Shown: piece by piece, positions 9,801 through 21,221 of the stretch
How the letters are laid out: each line of letters begins with the position of its first letter
Numbering within the stretch: the stretch's first letter is position 1
Origin: Erigeron canadensis
Taxonomy: Eukaryota > Streptophyta > Magnoliopsida > Asterales > Asteraceae
Length of the DNA stretch: 64,000 nt
Direction of reading: 5' to 3'
Assembly: GCF_010389155.1 (NCBI RefSeq)
Contig: NC_057767.1
Coordinates: 25,121,723 to 25,185,722, forward strand
The notes under the pieces: generated by a model
Databases searched by the model: none
The model's input: the letters and a program-made list of their open reading frames with translations, nothing else
What the model was told of the DNA's origin: nothing
Translations under genes and position numbers: made by a program

Positions 9801-12343
9801 ATCCCCAACCGTACAAGAATTTGTAGATGCCATGAAACAAACTGCCTTGGCTAACAAACGTTGGGTATTTCTCTTTTCTCTTTTTCTTTTATCGAAATGA
9901 AAGACTTGACTATATAATATTTGAGGAATGATTAGGTAAAACATGCAATACTTATCTTAGGTAAAACAATGGGGTATGTAAATTTCAGAGGGAGGTTATG
10001 TAAAATTCAGGAGGCTAATGTATGTTTATTAAATTCAAAGGTTTAATTTATAATTTTTTTAAAAATGACAGTACCTAAGCTTAGGTTAAGTCTGCAGTAC
10101 GGATCATTTTCTCATAATAATTACATCAATATCAAATGAGACTTGATTAATCCACAATTTTTAGATTGACGGGTCATTCCAAACGGGTAATGATTATTAC
10201 ACAAAACATTTTTGTCATACACAAAATGCGTTTACATCATACAAGTGATACAACTATACACTACAATCTTGAAATGCATATATTTTGTGTAGAGATCACT
10301 TAGCCCTTTGGTCTAGGAGAGAAATGAAGATAGAGACATATGATATAAAACTTCTCCATATTATTTTGTGGTCCTTTTTTGTATTGATTTCAAAATCATC
10401 CGACTCATACACTGTCCTTTTATGTAAGTTTTATCCATAATTTATAACCAAATCTCAATTGATTTGTTTCTGTCTTTTTTTTTTTTTTTGATAGATTCCA
10501 CCTCTAGGGATGGGATCACTTTACATTAGGCCTTTGCTCATCGGCAGTGGACCTACATTGGGTGTATCTCCTGCTCCAGAGTACACATTTTTAGTATATG
10601 CCTGTCCTGTTGGCAATTATTTTAAGGTTTCATTGATCTTTTTGTTTTAAGCTTGACTTAAATTTAGTTTTTCTTTGCCATATTAATTAATTAATGAATT
10701 ATAGTAGTGATGTGATGTCGATTGAGATATTGTAGGGCGGTATGCAGCCATTGAACTTATACGTTGAAGATGAGTTTCATCGTGCAACTCGTGGTGGAGT
10801 AGGATGTGTTAAAAGCATCACGAATTATGCCCCGGTAAAGCCATAGAACTTGGTTGATGTGATGAATATAATTATGAATTTAGCTACTAGCAAAAGGAAA
10901 GACTCCATTACATCATCAATGACATCATACTACAATAATACATATAAAAATATAGGGTAATGATCGATTTGTAAGGACTATGTCTGTTGACGCAGAGGTC
11001 ATAAGTTATATCCTTGACATAAACCCCGTGGTGGCCATACAGAGTTTATACTACTGCAACCAAAAACAAAATTATTGATAGTTTAGCATATATATATATA
11101 CACACACATTACATCATCAATGACATCATACTACAATAATATATATAAAAATATAGGGTAATGATCGATTTGTAAGGACTATGTCTGTTAACGAAGAGGT
11201 CTTAAGTTCTATCCTTGACATAAACCCCGTGGTGGCCATACAGAGTTAATACTACTGCAACCAAAAACAAAATTATTGATAGTTTAGCATATATATATAT
11301 ATATATATAGTGAAAAATTATTTTGAGAACCCTTTTTTTGCGAGAACCTTTGAGGACTTTTCAAATCAAGCTTAACCGATGATTATTCTCTATATGAAAA
11401 TTGTTTTTTGATTGTTTTCTGAATAACTTATGTGTAATTTTGAAGTTTATAATTATTTGGAGGCATGTATTATCATCCGTTATACAATTATGTGGAGATT
11501 TGGATTTTTGATCACATATGCACGAATATTGCTATGATTACATGTGATCGACATGGATACATAGGTATTAAAAGCAATATCAAAAGCAAAGGGACAAGGA
11601 TTCACAGATGTTGTGTACCTTGATTCGATCCACAAGAAATACATTGAGGAAGCTAGTTCTTCAAACATTTTCCTAGTGAAGGTACTTTTTGGTAATTAAT
11701 TTCCTTATTGAAACCAAAATGCTAGCTATATTCATCCTAGACTTGTGTATTTGATTTTTGTTAATTTATATATAGGGGAACGTTATTGCAACTCCTGCTA
11801 CAATGGGTACTATTCTTGAAGGGATCACAAGAAAGAGTATTATCGATATAGCACGCGACTTAGGATACAAGGCACGTAAACTATCTTGTTACTCTAAGCG
11901 GGGATTATCAATCGGATCTCATAAGTACGTTTGAAGGGATTTTTTTTATAAAGGTCGATAAAATTATATATGTTCTAACTCTTATAGGTCGAGGAACGTT
12001 CTATTGCGGTAGAAGAGTTAATGGAAGCCGATGAAGTTTTCACAACCGGAACAGCCGTTAGTGTTGCCACTGTTGGTAGCATAACATACCAGAATCAAAG
12101 GTAAGAAAGAAAATGTAGTCAAGATGTTCCCATATTGTGTTTTGGTTTTTTAATTAGCTTTTTTAAACTACATAAAATGATTTTTAACCTTACAATTGTT
12201 GGCATTTTTTTTTTTATAGAGTGGAGTATAAAACTGGTGATGGGCTAGTGAGTCGCAAATTATACGAGACGCTATTAGGGATTCAAGTTGGAAAGATTGA
12301 AGACAAATACAATTGGGTTATTGACATTGATCCAAAATCTTAA
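6878..12343 (+). CDS. BCAT: branched-chain amino-acid aminotransferase, 10 exons
   Basis: This PLP enzyme swaps amino groups between Leu, Ile or Val and 2-oxoglutarate. Exons: 6878-6931, 9170-9225, 9429-9609, 9688-9864, 10495-10626, 10736-10834, 11565-11681, 11776-11871, 11988-12100, 12220-12343; joined they give 382 aa, within the family's usual length. Family blocks are clear: [42 protein letters not shown], the Schiff-base lysine in [11 protein letters not shown] (about K226), [13 protein letters not shown] and [14 protein letters not shown]. The basic, Ser/Leu-rich start ([11 protein letters not shown]) suggests a mitochondrial presequence, as in plant BCAT1/2; chloroplast targeting is not excluded. 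Intron 8 uses a GC donor. Intron 1 (2.2 kb) holds two MITEs. No frame breaks were seen. Confidence 0.93.
7549..7958. mobile_element. 410 bp hairpin MITE in BCAT intron 1
   Basis: Long inverted arms start GGGAAAAATTCCATAAAAG and, on the other strand, GGGGTTTGTTCCATAAAAAG. The inner arms carry GACGGAGCTCGTTAAGTGCC and its complement around a (TA)n centre near 7722-7736. An 8 bp target duplication ACATAAAA lies at 7541-7548 and 7959-7966. There is no coding capacity. It lies between exons 1 and 2 of BCAT. Confidence 0.8.
8388..8705. mobile_element. Tourist-like (PIF/Harbinger) MITE, 318 bp
   Basis: The terminal inverted repeats are GAGGGTACCCAATGGT at both ends, flanked by the TTA target duplication typical of PIF/Harbinger (8385-8387 and 8706-8708). 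The inside is rich in GGACTAGTC words in both orientations. Related but truncated copies lie at 12936-13085 and about 16905-17041. Confidence 0.8.
9924..10116 (+). repeat. dispersed repeat in BCAT intron 4
   Basis: About 190 bp is similar, in inverted orientation, to 49558-49756. Shared words include AGGTTATGTAAAATTCAG and GACAGTACCTAAGCTTA. Ends near AATGAT suggest a small MITE, but no target duplication was fixed. Confidence 0.5.
10906..11308 (+). repeat. 201 bp tandem duplication in BCAT intron 6
   Basis: Two head-to-tail copies start with CATTACATCATCAATGACAT at 10906 and 11107. They are near-identical and each ends in a (TA)n tract. The unit contains CTTAAGTTCTATCC, a weak B-box-like word, so it may be a duplicated SINE-like fragment. 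It lies wholly within the intron. Confidence 0.75.
11340..11564 (+). other. 3' part of BCAT intron 6
   Basis: AT-rich intron sequence. A short minus-strand open frame overlapping exon 7 is a shadow of the aminotransferase exon. Confidence 0.5.
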
Positions 12344-12738
12344 GAGTTTTAACTGTATTATTTGTTAAATGGAAGCCATATCAATAATTGAATGAAAGGA
12401 TAAGCAGATAATTCTTAAACGGTATGTCATTGAAATGGACTAAACATTAACTAACACCCAATTAGTGAAATATTTTTAATAATATTTTGAGGTAATTTTT
12501 TTCATTGTGGATTGTTAGTTATTGTTAAATGTGATTTAATAATAATAATAATGATAATGTATCATTTTTAAATGAAAAAATTGTTTTCAGTAAGCTATTG
12601 TTAAACATGGTTCTAAGATATCGGTAGGACGCATGATTGATAAACGTTCAACCCGCATAATAGCCGGACAACAGACAGGTATTTCTTCTTTTCAGATTCT
12701 CGGCAGACAGGTATGATTTCCTAAACATTTCTCATTTT
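12344..12738. other. BCAT 3' flank
   Basis: AT-rich sequence downstream of the stop, with an (ATA)n tract near 12538-12556. It presumably includes the 3' UTR; no clear polyadenylation signal could be fixed. Confidence 0.45.
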
Positions 12739-12739
12739 C

Positions 12740-12870
12740 CGTCTTGCACTCCTTTGTGGCCGGAGGTCCCTATGGAAGCAGTCTTTCTACCTTTGTGTAG
12801 AGGTAAGACTGTCTACAGCTTACCTCCCCCATACCCCGCACAGAGATTGGGTCATGTTGTTGTTGTTGTA
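12740..12870 (+). repeat. Au/TS-SINE-like copy
   Basis: The sequence has the words of this plant SINE type in order: GGAGGTCCCTATGGAAGCAG, CTACCTTTGTGTAGAGGTAA, CCCCATACCCCGC, then a (TTG)n tail. A second copy with the same order lies at 31315-31437. The tRNA-like head is missing or poor, so the copy is probably 5' truncated. Confidence 0.65.
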
Positions 12871-12935
12871 TAAATTAGCTTCAAAAATTGTTTACCACTT
12901 CATATGCTCCACAAGCATTAATCCTACATCTCTTA

Positions 12936-13085
12936 GAGGGTACCCAATGGTGATCGACCACTAATCCCCCGAGGACTAGTCCATATCAGCGTCACATCAG
13001 CAAAAAACACTCCAAGGACTAATCCCCCCGAAATACACCCAATGAACTCATCCCTCAATGACTAGTCTTAGACCCACCAATTATG
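12936..13085. mobile_element. truncated Tourist-like MITE
   Basis: It starts with GAGGGTACCCAATGGT after TTA and matches the reverse complement of the right half of the 8388-8705 element for about 150 bp. The other half and second end are not recognisable. Confidence 0.6.
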
Positions 13086-14849
13086 TAATTTCTACGTTTT
13101 ATCTACACTTTACACTATTAACCCTTTATTATAATATAATACTAATAATAATAATAATAATTCACAATAATAAAGTGCATAAAAAATCTTTACCCGACAT
13201 CTCACACACCAAATTCAACCAATTAACTAAAATGAACCTTTCCATATTCCCATCCATATTCATTGTCCCCACTTCCAAACCTCATCTTCTTCTTCTTCGC
13301 GTGATGATTCCGACCGCCAGAGAAAACCCCCTCCAACTTTCAGACTTGTAAAACACACACACCCACACATATATATCATCTATTTATGTATTTATTATAT
13401 ACTAGGTTATACCCGGGCGTTGCCCCAATCTATTTTATTTCTCACTGATTTCTTGTAAGTTATATTATATACAACAAAAACAATCATATAGAACTCAATG
13501 ACAAAGCTACACAAAGGCCAAATGTGGTTATAGCATAAAAAATTTTATATTTTTAGTACTATTTTTATATATTAATGTAATTCAAATCTAATTAACCTCG
13601 CACGAAAACATATATAATCCTAACTCAATTTAAGTTACTTTTATATACTTGTTAGGATCTTCTTAACTATTCGGTCACCCGAGACTTAAAATTATGGTTT
13701 CGCCACTAATAAAACTTGAATAAAGAGAAACATCTTTTATTATACTAAATCATAGTTGATCTAATAATTTATCGACCAATTAGAGCTCTTGATTTCTTAA
13801 AGTTGACTTTTCTTTTCACTTTTTTGTTTTCCCCAATAATAATTTTAATATAATAAATAAATGATAATAGCTAATATATGTATCCAATAAAATAATAGCT
13901 AACATTTATCTAATAGAATAATATATATCCAACTGAATAATAACTAATATATACCAAATATTATATTCTATCATATAAACATAAAATTAATTAATCCAAA
14001 ATAATAAAACTTAATGTGAGTATATTAAGATTTTAAGGGTAATTGTACTATTATTTTTTTATTGAAGTGTTTTTTTAGTAATTGCCATGACGCATATAAA
14101 AAATAAAGCATGTAAAAATATAATTCGTTATAGGAAAAATATATAACATTGTCATACTCTAATTGAAATATTTAAGATATCTTTCATCTAATTATATAAT
14201 ATTATTTCTTGTGTAAAATAAGAATATAATACACCATGTGTAACAATAAAGCAAATACAATGATAGTGACTTATTTTGAGTTTTTAATGTTCGAATATCG
14301 CTAAGTATGTCATAAGTTACAACTTTGATAGACATATTATATTTTGTAATACTCAAATATCGCTAAGCATGGCCATGTCACAGTAAACAATTTCGATGAA
14401 CATATTTTTATCAAATATTTCAATATAAAACTCAAAATGTTGATATATAGATCTTTTTTTTATTACTCATAATAGTATATTAAATTTTAAACTATAATAA
14501 ATTAACATCTAATATTGATAACATCATATTCATGTGTATTAGACACGGGTTTAAAATCTAATAATTATCTATATATATATCTAACATGATTATACATACA
14601 CATGCGTTACATGAACTAATCATTTATAATAGATGACGATGGAAAATCAATATATATATATATACACTACTTTATTATATATTAAAAACACATTGAATTT
14701 ATTACTATCAAATCTACAATACACACGATTAAAAAAAATTAAGTTTACATGATAAAATCAATCATTTTTGTGGTAGTCACTTAAATTTATCAAAAATATA
14801 TAAATGATTTGATGCAAATAACAAAAAGAAAAAAGGTTTAAAAGCCAAT
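13086..14849. other. intergenic, AT-rich
   Basis: There is no gene. It contains a (TAA)n tract at 13140-13160, the Helitron-like end at 13402-13428 and many short AT-rich direct words. A plus-strand Helitron-like 3' end (hairpin GTGT..ACAC then CTAA, then T) may lie at about 14512-14540. The open frame near 13058-13351 is low-complexity and not supported. Confidence 0.45.
13402..13428 (-). mobile_element. Helitron 3' end
   Basis: On the minus strand a GGGC-AAC-GCCC stem-loop is followed by GGGTATAAC and CTAG, then a T. This is the hairpin-CTRR-T arrangement of Helitrons. The 5' TC end may be near 14452 (A, then TCTATATATC on minus), but this is uncertain. Confidence 0.5.
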
Positions 14850-14978
14850 AAAGTTGGTTGCTCGTTGGTAAGGTCTTAATAACTATTTGGGATATATTCG
14901 AAAGTCTTGTGTTTTGATCATAGGCATTCGTAATAAATCAGAACTAAGACTAAGATAATTTGTCGTTAAAAAAATATG
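14850..14978 (+). repeat. SINE copy
   Basis: The head has TTGGTTGCTCGTTGGTAAGG (A-box-like) and the tail TTTGTCGTTAAAAAAAT, the same tail as at 890-910. The B box is weak. Confidence 0.45.
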
Positions 14979-15410
14979 ATCTAAAAGTAAACATTTGAAT
15001 ACTATTATTTTCTATGAAATTAAAATTATTATAACAATTTAAATACTTAGTTTACATGAAAAACTATAATACATTCTTATTTGTTGTGTTCGTCTTTTAT
15101 AAATGGTTAGAGTTTTGACAATAATGAAGGTTAGATTAACTGGTTATGTTATTTCCTGATTTACCTTAAGTCATGGGTTTGACTCTACAAAATGACATAT
15201 TTAAAAGGCTTTTCATTTGAATTACCTGTCATAAAACAATGAAAATATACGTTAAGAAACACAAAGATTTAAGATTTAAAAGTTTTGTTAAAAATAAATT
15301 TTTTGTCGTCTAATGTAGTAATTGATTTTTTCAAAAGCTAGATATTCTTTTTTGAAAACTTTCTAAAATAATAAATATAAACATATAAATAAATATAAAT
15401 ATATATATAT
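14979..15410. other. intergenic, no gene seen
   Basis: AT-rich sequence. GTCATGGGTTTGACTCTAC near 15168 resembles a B box, so another SINE remnant is possible, but its limits cannot be set. Confidence 0.4.
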
Positions 15411-15588
15411 GGGGGAAGGGAATATGAGGCTGTTAGGCACTTAAGTTGGGTGAAAAACCTCTCACATACCTTTTTTTAAACCATAAAAATCATGGGGCCC
15501 AAACATTTATTCAAAATATTAAAAAATTGGTATGTGAGGGGTTTTTCACCCAAGTTGAGTGCATAACAGCCTCATACTCACTTTTCCC
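15411..15588. mobile_element. 178 bp Mutator-type MITE, copy 1
   Basis: The ends are inverted repeats of about 60 bp: GGGGGAAGGGAATATGAGGC on the left and GGGAAAAGTGAGTATGAGGC read from the right. It is inserted in a (TA)n tract, so the 9 bp duplication TATATATAT is plausible but not diagnostic. Two more copies lie at 58431-58797. Confidence 0.75.
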
Positions 15589-16904
15589 TATATATATATA
15601 TATATATAAAAGTATATGCAGACGGAAAAATGTATATAAGGAAAAAAGTCATCAATTGGACTTTAGATTGATATCACATATCTTTATAGTTAAATGTATA
15701 TATATTATGAACCATATGTTTGAATCAATAAACTAAATAATTTATAGTTAACATTAATTATATAAAGAAAAAAGTCATCAATTGGGCTTTAATCTAATTG
15801 GCAAGAGCACTTAGCGTTTAACTCATTCACGTAATCCTCACGTGGAAGCTGACGTGTCACTCTGATTAATATGGTGATGCCACGTAAGAAAGGGCTAAGG
15901 TGGCGGGCTCAGAGAGTGCCACGTGAGCACTTTTTGATAGTCTTTTATGTATATATATATATATATTAGGGTTTTTACCCGCACGATGAGTGGATGTTGA
16001 ATTGATTTTTTAAAACCTACAATATTGTTATTGATAATCAATAAAATATAAAGCGAGCAACATTTAAAAACCAAAAAAAAAAAAACTTAATTGAACATAT
16101 TTAGAAACCTAATGGTGTTGCATCTAACTTGGATCAGGAGAATTAGTTTAAGCAAGGTTGACGGTATCTTGTGGCTACGTATATTCTCTCAACATCATAT
16201 TTGATTAGGAATAACTATAATCATAACCCATGAATGTCTTTATTAAAAACAATTACTACCCGTGAAGGAAACAAAACTGTATAATCCGTAACATTAATAA
16301 ACCGAACATTCATGAAAAGACTGAACCTGACAAAAATAAGGGTATATCGAGAAGAGTTATATACCGATTCACATATATATAATAACTCACTTTTCATAAA
16401 ACTTTGGAGCCTGTTTCATTATCAAAAGATCAAAACACATATACACACTATGAATCAACTAAAACTAAGAAAATAAAACCTAAAGAATAATAAATATATT
16501 TCAGAATCACTAAATAAAACTTATAGATTTAATTTTATTGTTTAGAACGATGAAAAAAAATATGTGATTTGATATTAGAGTGGATATTGGTGAGACGTTT
16601 GGATTTGTGATATCATCTATGTAGTTTGAAATATTAAAATTCCTATAATAAAAAATTTGATAATATATAACTTGATGGATGCAATGATTTTGTTTTCTCT
16701 ATACGGTTTTTTATTTCCATGTAAGGGATTTGATTCCTTAATTTTACATATATATAGTTTGTATTTAATAATTAATGGTCAAATATTGTTAAAAAAATAT
16801 GGAAATGCCATGTAAGATGAATCCTATGTGACAATCTTTGAAGATAGTTTTGGAATATATAGATATATAGATAGAGATAGAGATTATCTCAGAAAAAAAA
16901 ACAC
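15589..16904. other. intergenic, no gene seen
   Basis: AT-rich. A 24 bp word (GAAAAAAGTCATCAATTGG and following) occurs at 15641 and again at 15768. A GC-richer block at 15800-15935 has CACGTGG/CACGTGAG words and may be another small inverted-repeat element. No gene seen. Confidence 0.45.
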
Positions 16905-17041
16905 GCAATTACAACTCGTCCCTCCAGGGACGAAAGCACCAGACGAGCAAGGCGGACGAACAAGGGACGAGTCCCACCCAACGGTGTGGACTTGTCTGGG
17001 GATGTCGAACGAGCGCAAGAACGAGCCCACTGGACACCCTC
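16905..17041. mobile_element. truncated Tourist-like MITE
   Basis: GGACGAGTC, CCCACCCAACGGTGTGGACT and a right end ACACCCTC followed by TTA match the style of the element at 8388-8705. The left end is not found. Confidence 0.45.
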
Positions 17042-18746
17042 TTATACACTACAGATTTTGTAGTTCCTTTACAAAACATTTATAATTACACATGTCAAGA
17101 GATTTGTATGTAAATGATTTAGTAAATAGATGATTTTCCAATCGGAAAGATTGGTACATCTATAAAAAAAAAAATATCATGCTCAAAAAGATATTCGCTT
17201 TAAGTTTCATGAAGAAGCAGTGGGTGAAAATTAAATCTTTTGGGGTCAAGTGTCTTAAATTCTGTGGCATCCATCAGTGTATTTTCAGTTCATTTGACAG
17301 AGGTTATTTGTTAAAACTGGTTTCGATTTTTTTTTTTTTTTTTTTTTAATTTTAACTTGTGTACTATAGACATATGTTTGATTTTGTATAGTGCGATTAT
17401 GTAGAGCAGAATCCCTTAATTATGGTTGGTGGCGATCTAATTATTCTGGATTCGAGTTGCTTTGTCTTATTGCCTTATTGGGCCTATTTGTAGTCCTGGA
17501 CTCTTGGTCTACATTCTATGGAAACTTGCTAATAGCCCACTTGGGTTTGATGTAATTTGAAAGATGCGCTGTTACTTGGCAATTCGATGTTTAAAAATCG
17601 TACCGTAATTTTGTTGGAAGTTATATCTTCTTAGCGGGCATGGAGTCGAAAGGTAACTGTGGCTTACCTTATAATGTTCGAAAAATTTAATATTTATAAT
17701 ATTATTCAGGTTTTGTCCCTAATCCTCTTCGGTCGTGTTACGCATAACCAACCTTTACCATATAACATTGAACTAGTATTTTCTAAAAAGAATATAACAA
17801 GATGATTACACAATTTGGAAATAAGACAATGCAACTCGAAAGAGTCAGAAGTCTCTGAAAAGAACTTTCGTCATGTGACATCATCTCATTAAAAAAAGAA
17901 GTCTCTAAAAAGCCTTGGAGGGAGAGAACTCTCAAGTTCATCACCATTAAATGGTAATATGCTATTGGCTGGAGCCGTTCAAAAAGGTATTGAAAAATAT
18001 AAACGGAAAAGATGTATGCAAGGTAACGAATAGCGACTGCAGACACCCTTGGCAATGTACACAGCGTCCCAAAGCCTCCCACATGTGACTTGGAGGTTAA
18101 AAAAGCCCCACTTCCACAATTCCACTAGTCTTGTCTTTTGAATATTAAGACTGTCTGTTTCAGTTACAAGTTCTTCTTCCACAGACAGTTTACTCATCAT
18201 GACATATCAGTTTTCTACCCATTATTCCCACAAACATTTTTTACACACAACAATAATGTATCCATCATTTTAACAAATAACCACATATATTAAACATCCA
18301 TAAAACCAATTTTTGTTATCTATTTCCATCATTTGCCGGTTAAAAAAAAAATAAAATCCATTGTCATGCTTCCCTATTTTTCTCCACAAACATTCAAAAA
18401 TAAATATTCTACATCTCATCATGTACATAAATATTCTCTTCATAAACATTTTCTCTTATCATAACATTTTCATAAACAAACCCATTATGGGTGGTCCATT
18501 GGTAAGAGGTTGTTGCAAAAATATTATTGATATCACGTATGTTACAGAAGTACAAAATGAACTAGTGAAGAAAAAAAGGAGATTAAAAGAAAAAAAAAAC
18601 AAATATGTTTACATTCGCAATCTAAACTACTATTTTGAAATTGAGTTGTCTTTTAGATTTTTTATCCAAATTTATCGATATTCTTTTACAAATACAAATC
18701 TCATTTAGCATTAATATCTTGTTAGTACAAATAAATCTAAACATGA
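17042..18746. other. intergenic; unsupported minus-strand frames
   Basis: A T run lies at 17329-17347. Overlapping minus-strand frames at 17783-18200 include one starting MMSKLSVEEELVTETDSLN. It is not low-complexity, but I recognise no family and see no splice structure. It could be a gene relic or chance. Confidence 0.35.
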
Positions 18747-18754
18747 TTTTGGAG

Positions 18755-18954
18755 CGCCCCCATATTCCCATCACTTTTTTTTGGTAACCCGACCACTCCT
18801 ACTTTTTGCAGCGAGGGTCGCTGCAAAAAATGAAAAAAATGCGAGCCCCATATCTATAATGGTAAATATGGCAGAATAAAAACGGGCCCCCTGTCAGGGT
18901 CGCTGCAAAAAGTCTGATCGGGTTACCAAAAAGGTGGTCGGGTTACCAGGCGCC
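18755..18954. mobile_element. 200 bp hairpin MITE with 8 bp target duplication
   Basis: GGTAACCCGACCAC on the left pairs with GTGGTCGGGTTACC on the right, and GGGTCGCTGCAAAAA words face each other inside. TTTTGGAG is duplicated at 18747-18754 and 18955-18962. An 8 bp duplication fits a hAT origin. The outermost bases are poorly inverted. Confidence 0.65.
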
Positions 18955-18962
18955 TTTTGGAG

Positions 18963-19442
18963 TTTTATATACACATAATAACCATAGCATTTACAATAGC
19001 AAACTAGGATATTTAAGTGCCGTAAGTGTTGCGACTATTGTTTGTTTTGAAAAATAAATGAAAAAGGTTAAATAACTATTAATCACTTAACTTTAACAAG
19101 ATAACAAGGGGAAAAAACCCGTTGTACGGATGACTATGATAAATGTACACTCTTTATCGTGGCGTAGATTTGTTGGGTGTCAGCATTACGTGTTTAGCCC
19201 GTAACATCTTCATTTTCATTAACTTTGGTTACAACCTTTTCACCGTCCAAATTGATAATAAATGGCTTGTATTCCATCAACATATATTCAGTCCTATTTT
19301 GAACTTCAAAACCTTTCAAACAATAAACACTAAACCAGTTAATCAACAAAAAGATGACATTTTCTTCTTAGCGACATAGTGCATGAAGTTGCCATGTATA
19401 TTAAGTCGATAAAATGTTAAGATACATATCGTCGCAAACAAC
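18963..19442. other. intergenic, no gene seen
   Basis: The frame at 19143-19379 has no recognisable domain. On the minus strand the same stretch might belong with the RPA-like relic beyond 19640, but the similarity is too weak to claim. Confidence 0.35.
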
Positions 19443-19640
19443 CACTATTGTAAAATTCACCGAGTAAGGCCGGGTACTCTCCGAGTACTTGCTACAAGGT
19501 AGGGTGTCGAGTCGGCCGATTACTCCGAGTACTCCCTGACTTGGCCACTTTGACCCCCGAGTACTCACCGCATATACCAAGTACTCCCAACTCATGACTT
19601 GTCGACCAACCTGAAGCGATTAACGACTTCCGCAACCTTG
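19443..19640. mobile_element. decayed hAT MITE
   Basis: The left end CACTATTGTAAAATTC and right end (other strand) CAAGGTTGCGGAAG resemble the ends at 2240-2604. The flanking 8-mers CAAACAAC and CAGACAGC agree at 6 of 8 bases, consistent with an old target duplication. The inside repeats CCGAGTACTC. Confidence 0.55.
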
Positions 19641-20021
19641 CAGACAGCAAATGCCATATTCAAACAACAAACATGAGGTTACCTTCTTATGGGAGACAAC
19701 AAAGTCCGTGCTGATATAACTATCGTTAACACTATTGACATCAAATTTCCTACACACCGTGACAATAACACTGGCTGCATAGCCTGGACGAAGTTCATCA
19801 AGAAACATCAGATTACTTGGAGTAGTTTGTTTACCCTTATAATGAATATTTTTAGCCATTATACGATAGTTTAAAATCTGTGAAAAATACAAACAAGATA
19901 TGTACCAGGTGACCCTTTTTATAGTCTTCAATTTACACATACGGAAAAGTCCTTCATTAGTTATAGAACGGTTATACCATTTTAAACCATGGCAATCCCA
20001 AACATATTTAACACAGATCAT
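19641..20021 (-). pseudogene. possible RPA-like OB-fold relic
   Basis: The minus-strand frame includes DELRPGY..VIVTVCRKFDVN and YISTDFVV. This resembles the first OB-fold of plant replication-protein-A-like proteins (strand, Arg/Lys-W/F-Asp, then xSTDF/LV). Only part of one domain is visible and no partner exons were found, so it is a fragment at best. Such OB-fold genes are multicopy in plants and sometimes carried by Helitrons. The assignment rests on memory of the motif and is weak. Confidence 0.3.
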
Positions 20022-21103
20022 CGACTTATATAATGAAAGGTCTCCAAAATTGTTGAATAATAACCAGTCAATTACATGAACAAATCAATTGGAATAATAA
20101 ATAGATGGGAAAAAAAAGATACAAAGAATACCTTTTTGGTATATGGATAGACATCGACAGGGAAAGAAAGTAAGAGGAAATAAAAATAATTTAAAAAAAA
20201 AAATAAACGACAAGTTTTATGGATATAAAATGGAAGGGTATTGTTTGGGGTCAGGAAAAGGGTTTGTTAGTTGAGCTTTTGTTTAAATAGTTTGTTAGTT
20301 GGGTTTGTGTTTGGTCTTTGGTCGGTTTGTGGTCAACCCATAATAGTATACTTGAATTATAAATTATCTAAATACTTAATTAACTAAATACATAACAATT
20401 AATAACCTCATTAAATAGTTTCAAATATGTTTTCATATCACTCAATATTATATAAAGATAAAAATTAATTTAACTAACTTTATCTATTAAGTGACTGAAT
20501 GGAGAAAATGATTTAATAGAAACATAATGTCTGTATGGATTAAGTAAGTATAGTTGTTTTTTACATCTTAAGTCAATAACAAACATATTTAATTGACTTA
20601 ATGAATTAAGTCAATCAAGATTAAGTCATGACTTTTTAATTAAGTCATTATCAAACACCACCTAAATGATATTAGCACTAAGCCGATTTACTTGAGGTTT
20701 TAACTTTTAACCACTTACAGATTTTTTATAAATCATAATAATTGTTAAATTTGATGCTTTAGAGTTTTAACTTTTAACTATTGGTTAAGTTATTATTTTG
20801 AACCCTTTAAATTAAGTTTGAGATGAAAGAAATTGAACACTAAAAAACAGGTAAGTATAAAAACATTAACTCAACAAAAATAAATAAATAAATAAATAAA
20901 GGATTTCATGATTAGAAAATAAATAAATCAAATGATGAAAAATGGAGTAATTTTTCCAAACTAAATATTTAGACCAATTTTCATTCTTTTCTTTAAAAAT
21001 TACCCCGATTCACCACCACCACATTTCTTGGAAGAAAAAAAAATAAAATCTACATAACTAAACAAGTAAACACAAAACATAATATATGCAGAATTCTGAA
21101 ACA
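20022..21103. other. intergenic upstream of the J-domain gene
   Basis: AT-rich; AAGTCA/TTAAGTCA words recur at 20560-20650 and a (TAAA)n tract lies at 20879-20900. No gene seen. Confidence 0.45.
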
Positions 21104-21112
21104 TATATAAAG
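21104..21112 (+). promoter_or_regulatory. candidate TATA box of J-domain gene
   Basis: TATATAAAG lies 118 bp upstream of the ATG at 21222, a plausible core promoter position. Confidence 0.4.
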
Positions 21113-21221
21113 GCGGTAATATTGTTAAATAATCATACTTACATAATAAGTATGCCTTTACAGCTACAATTCCCAGTTTCCTTAACACAACATCAAACCC
21201 CCTTTCGATAATTTTATAATA

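Noticed and set aside
17783..18200. Overlapping minus-strand frames, one starting MMSKLSVEEEL
   Set aside because: No known family and no consistent frame across the stretch; recorded only as an unsupported frame.
18361..18708. 115-codon plus-strand frame
   Set aside because: AT-rich, Ile/Asn/Lys-heavy, with no domain, no splice context and no promoter; likely chance.
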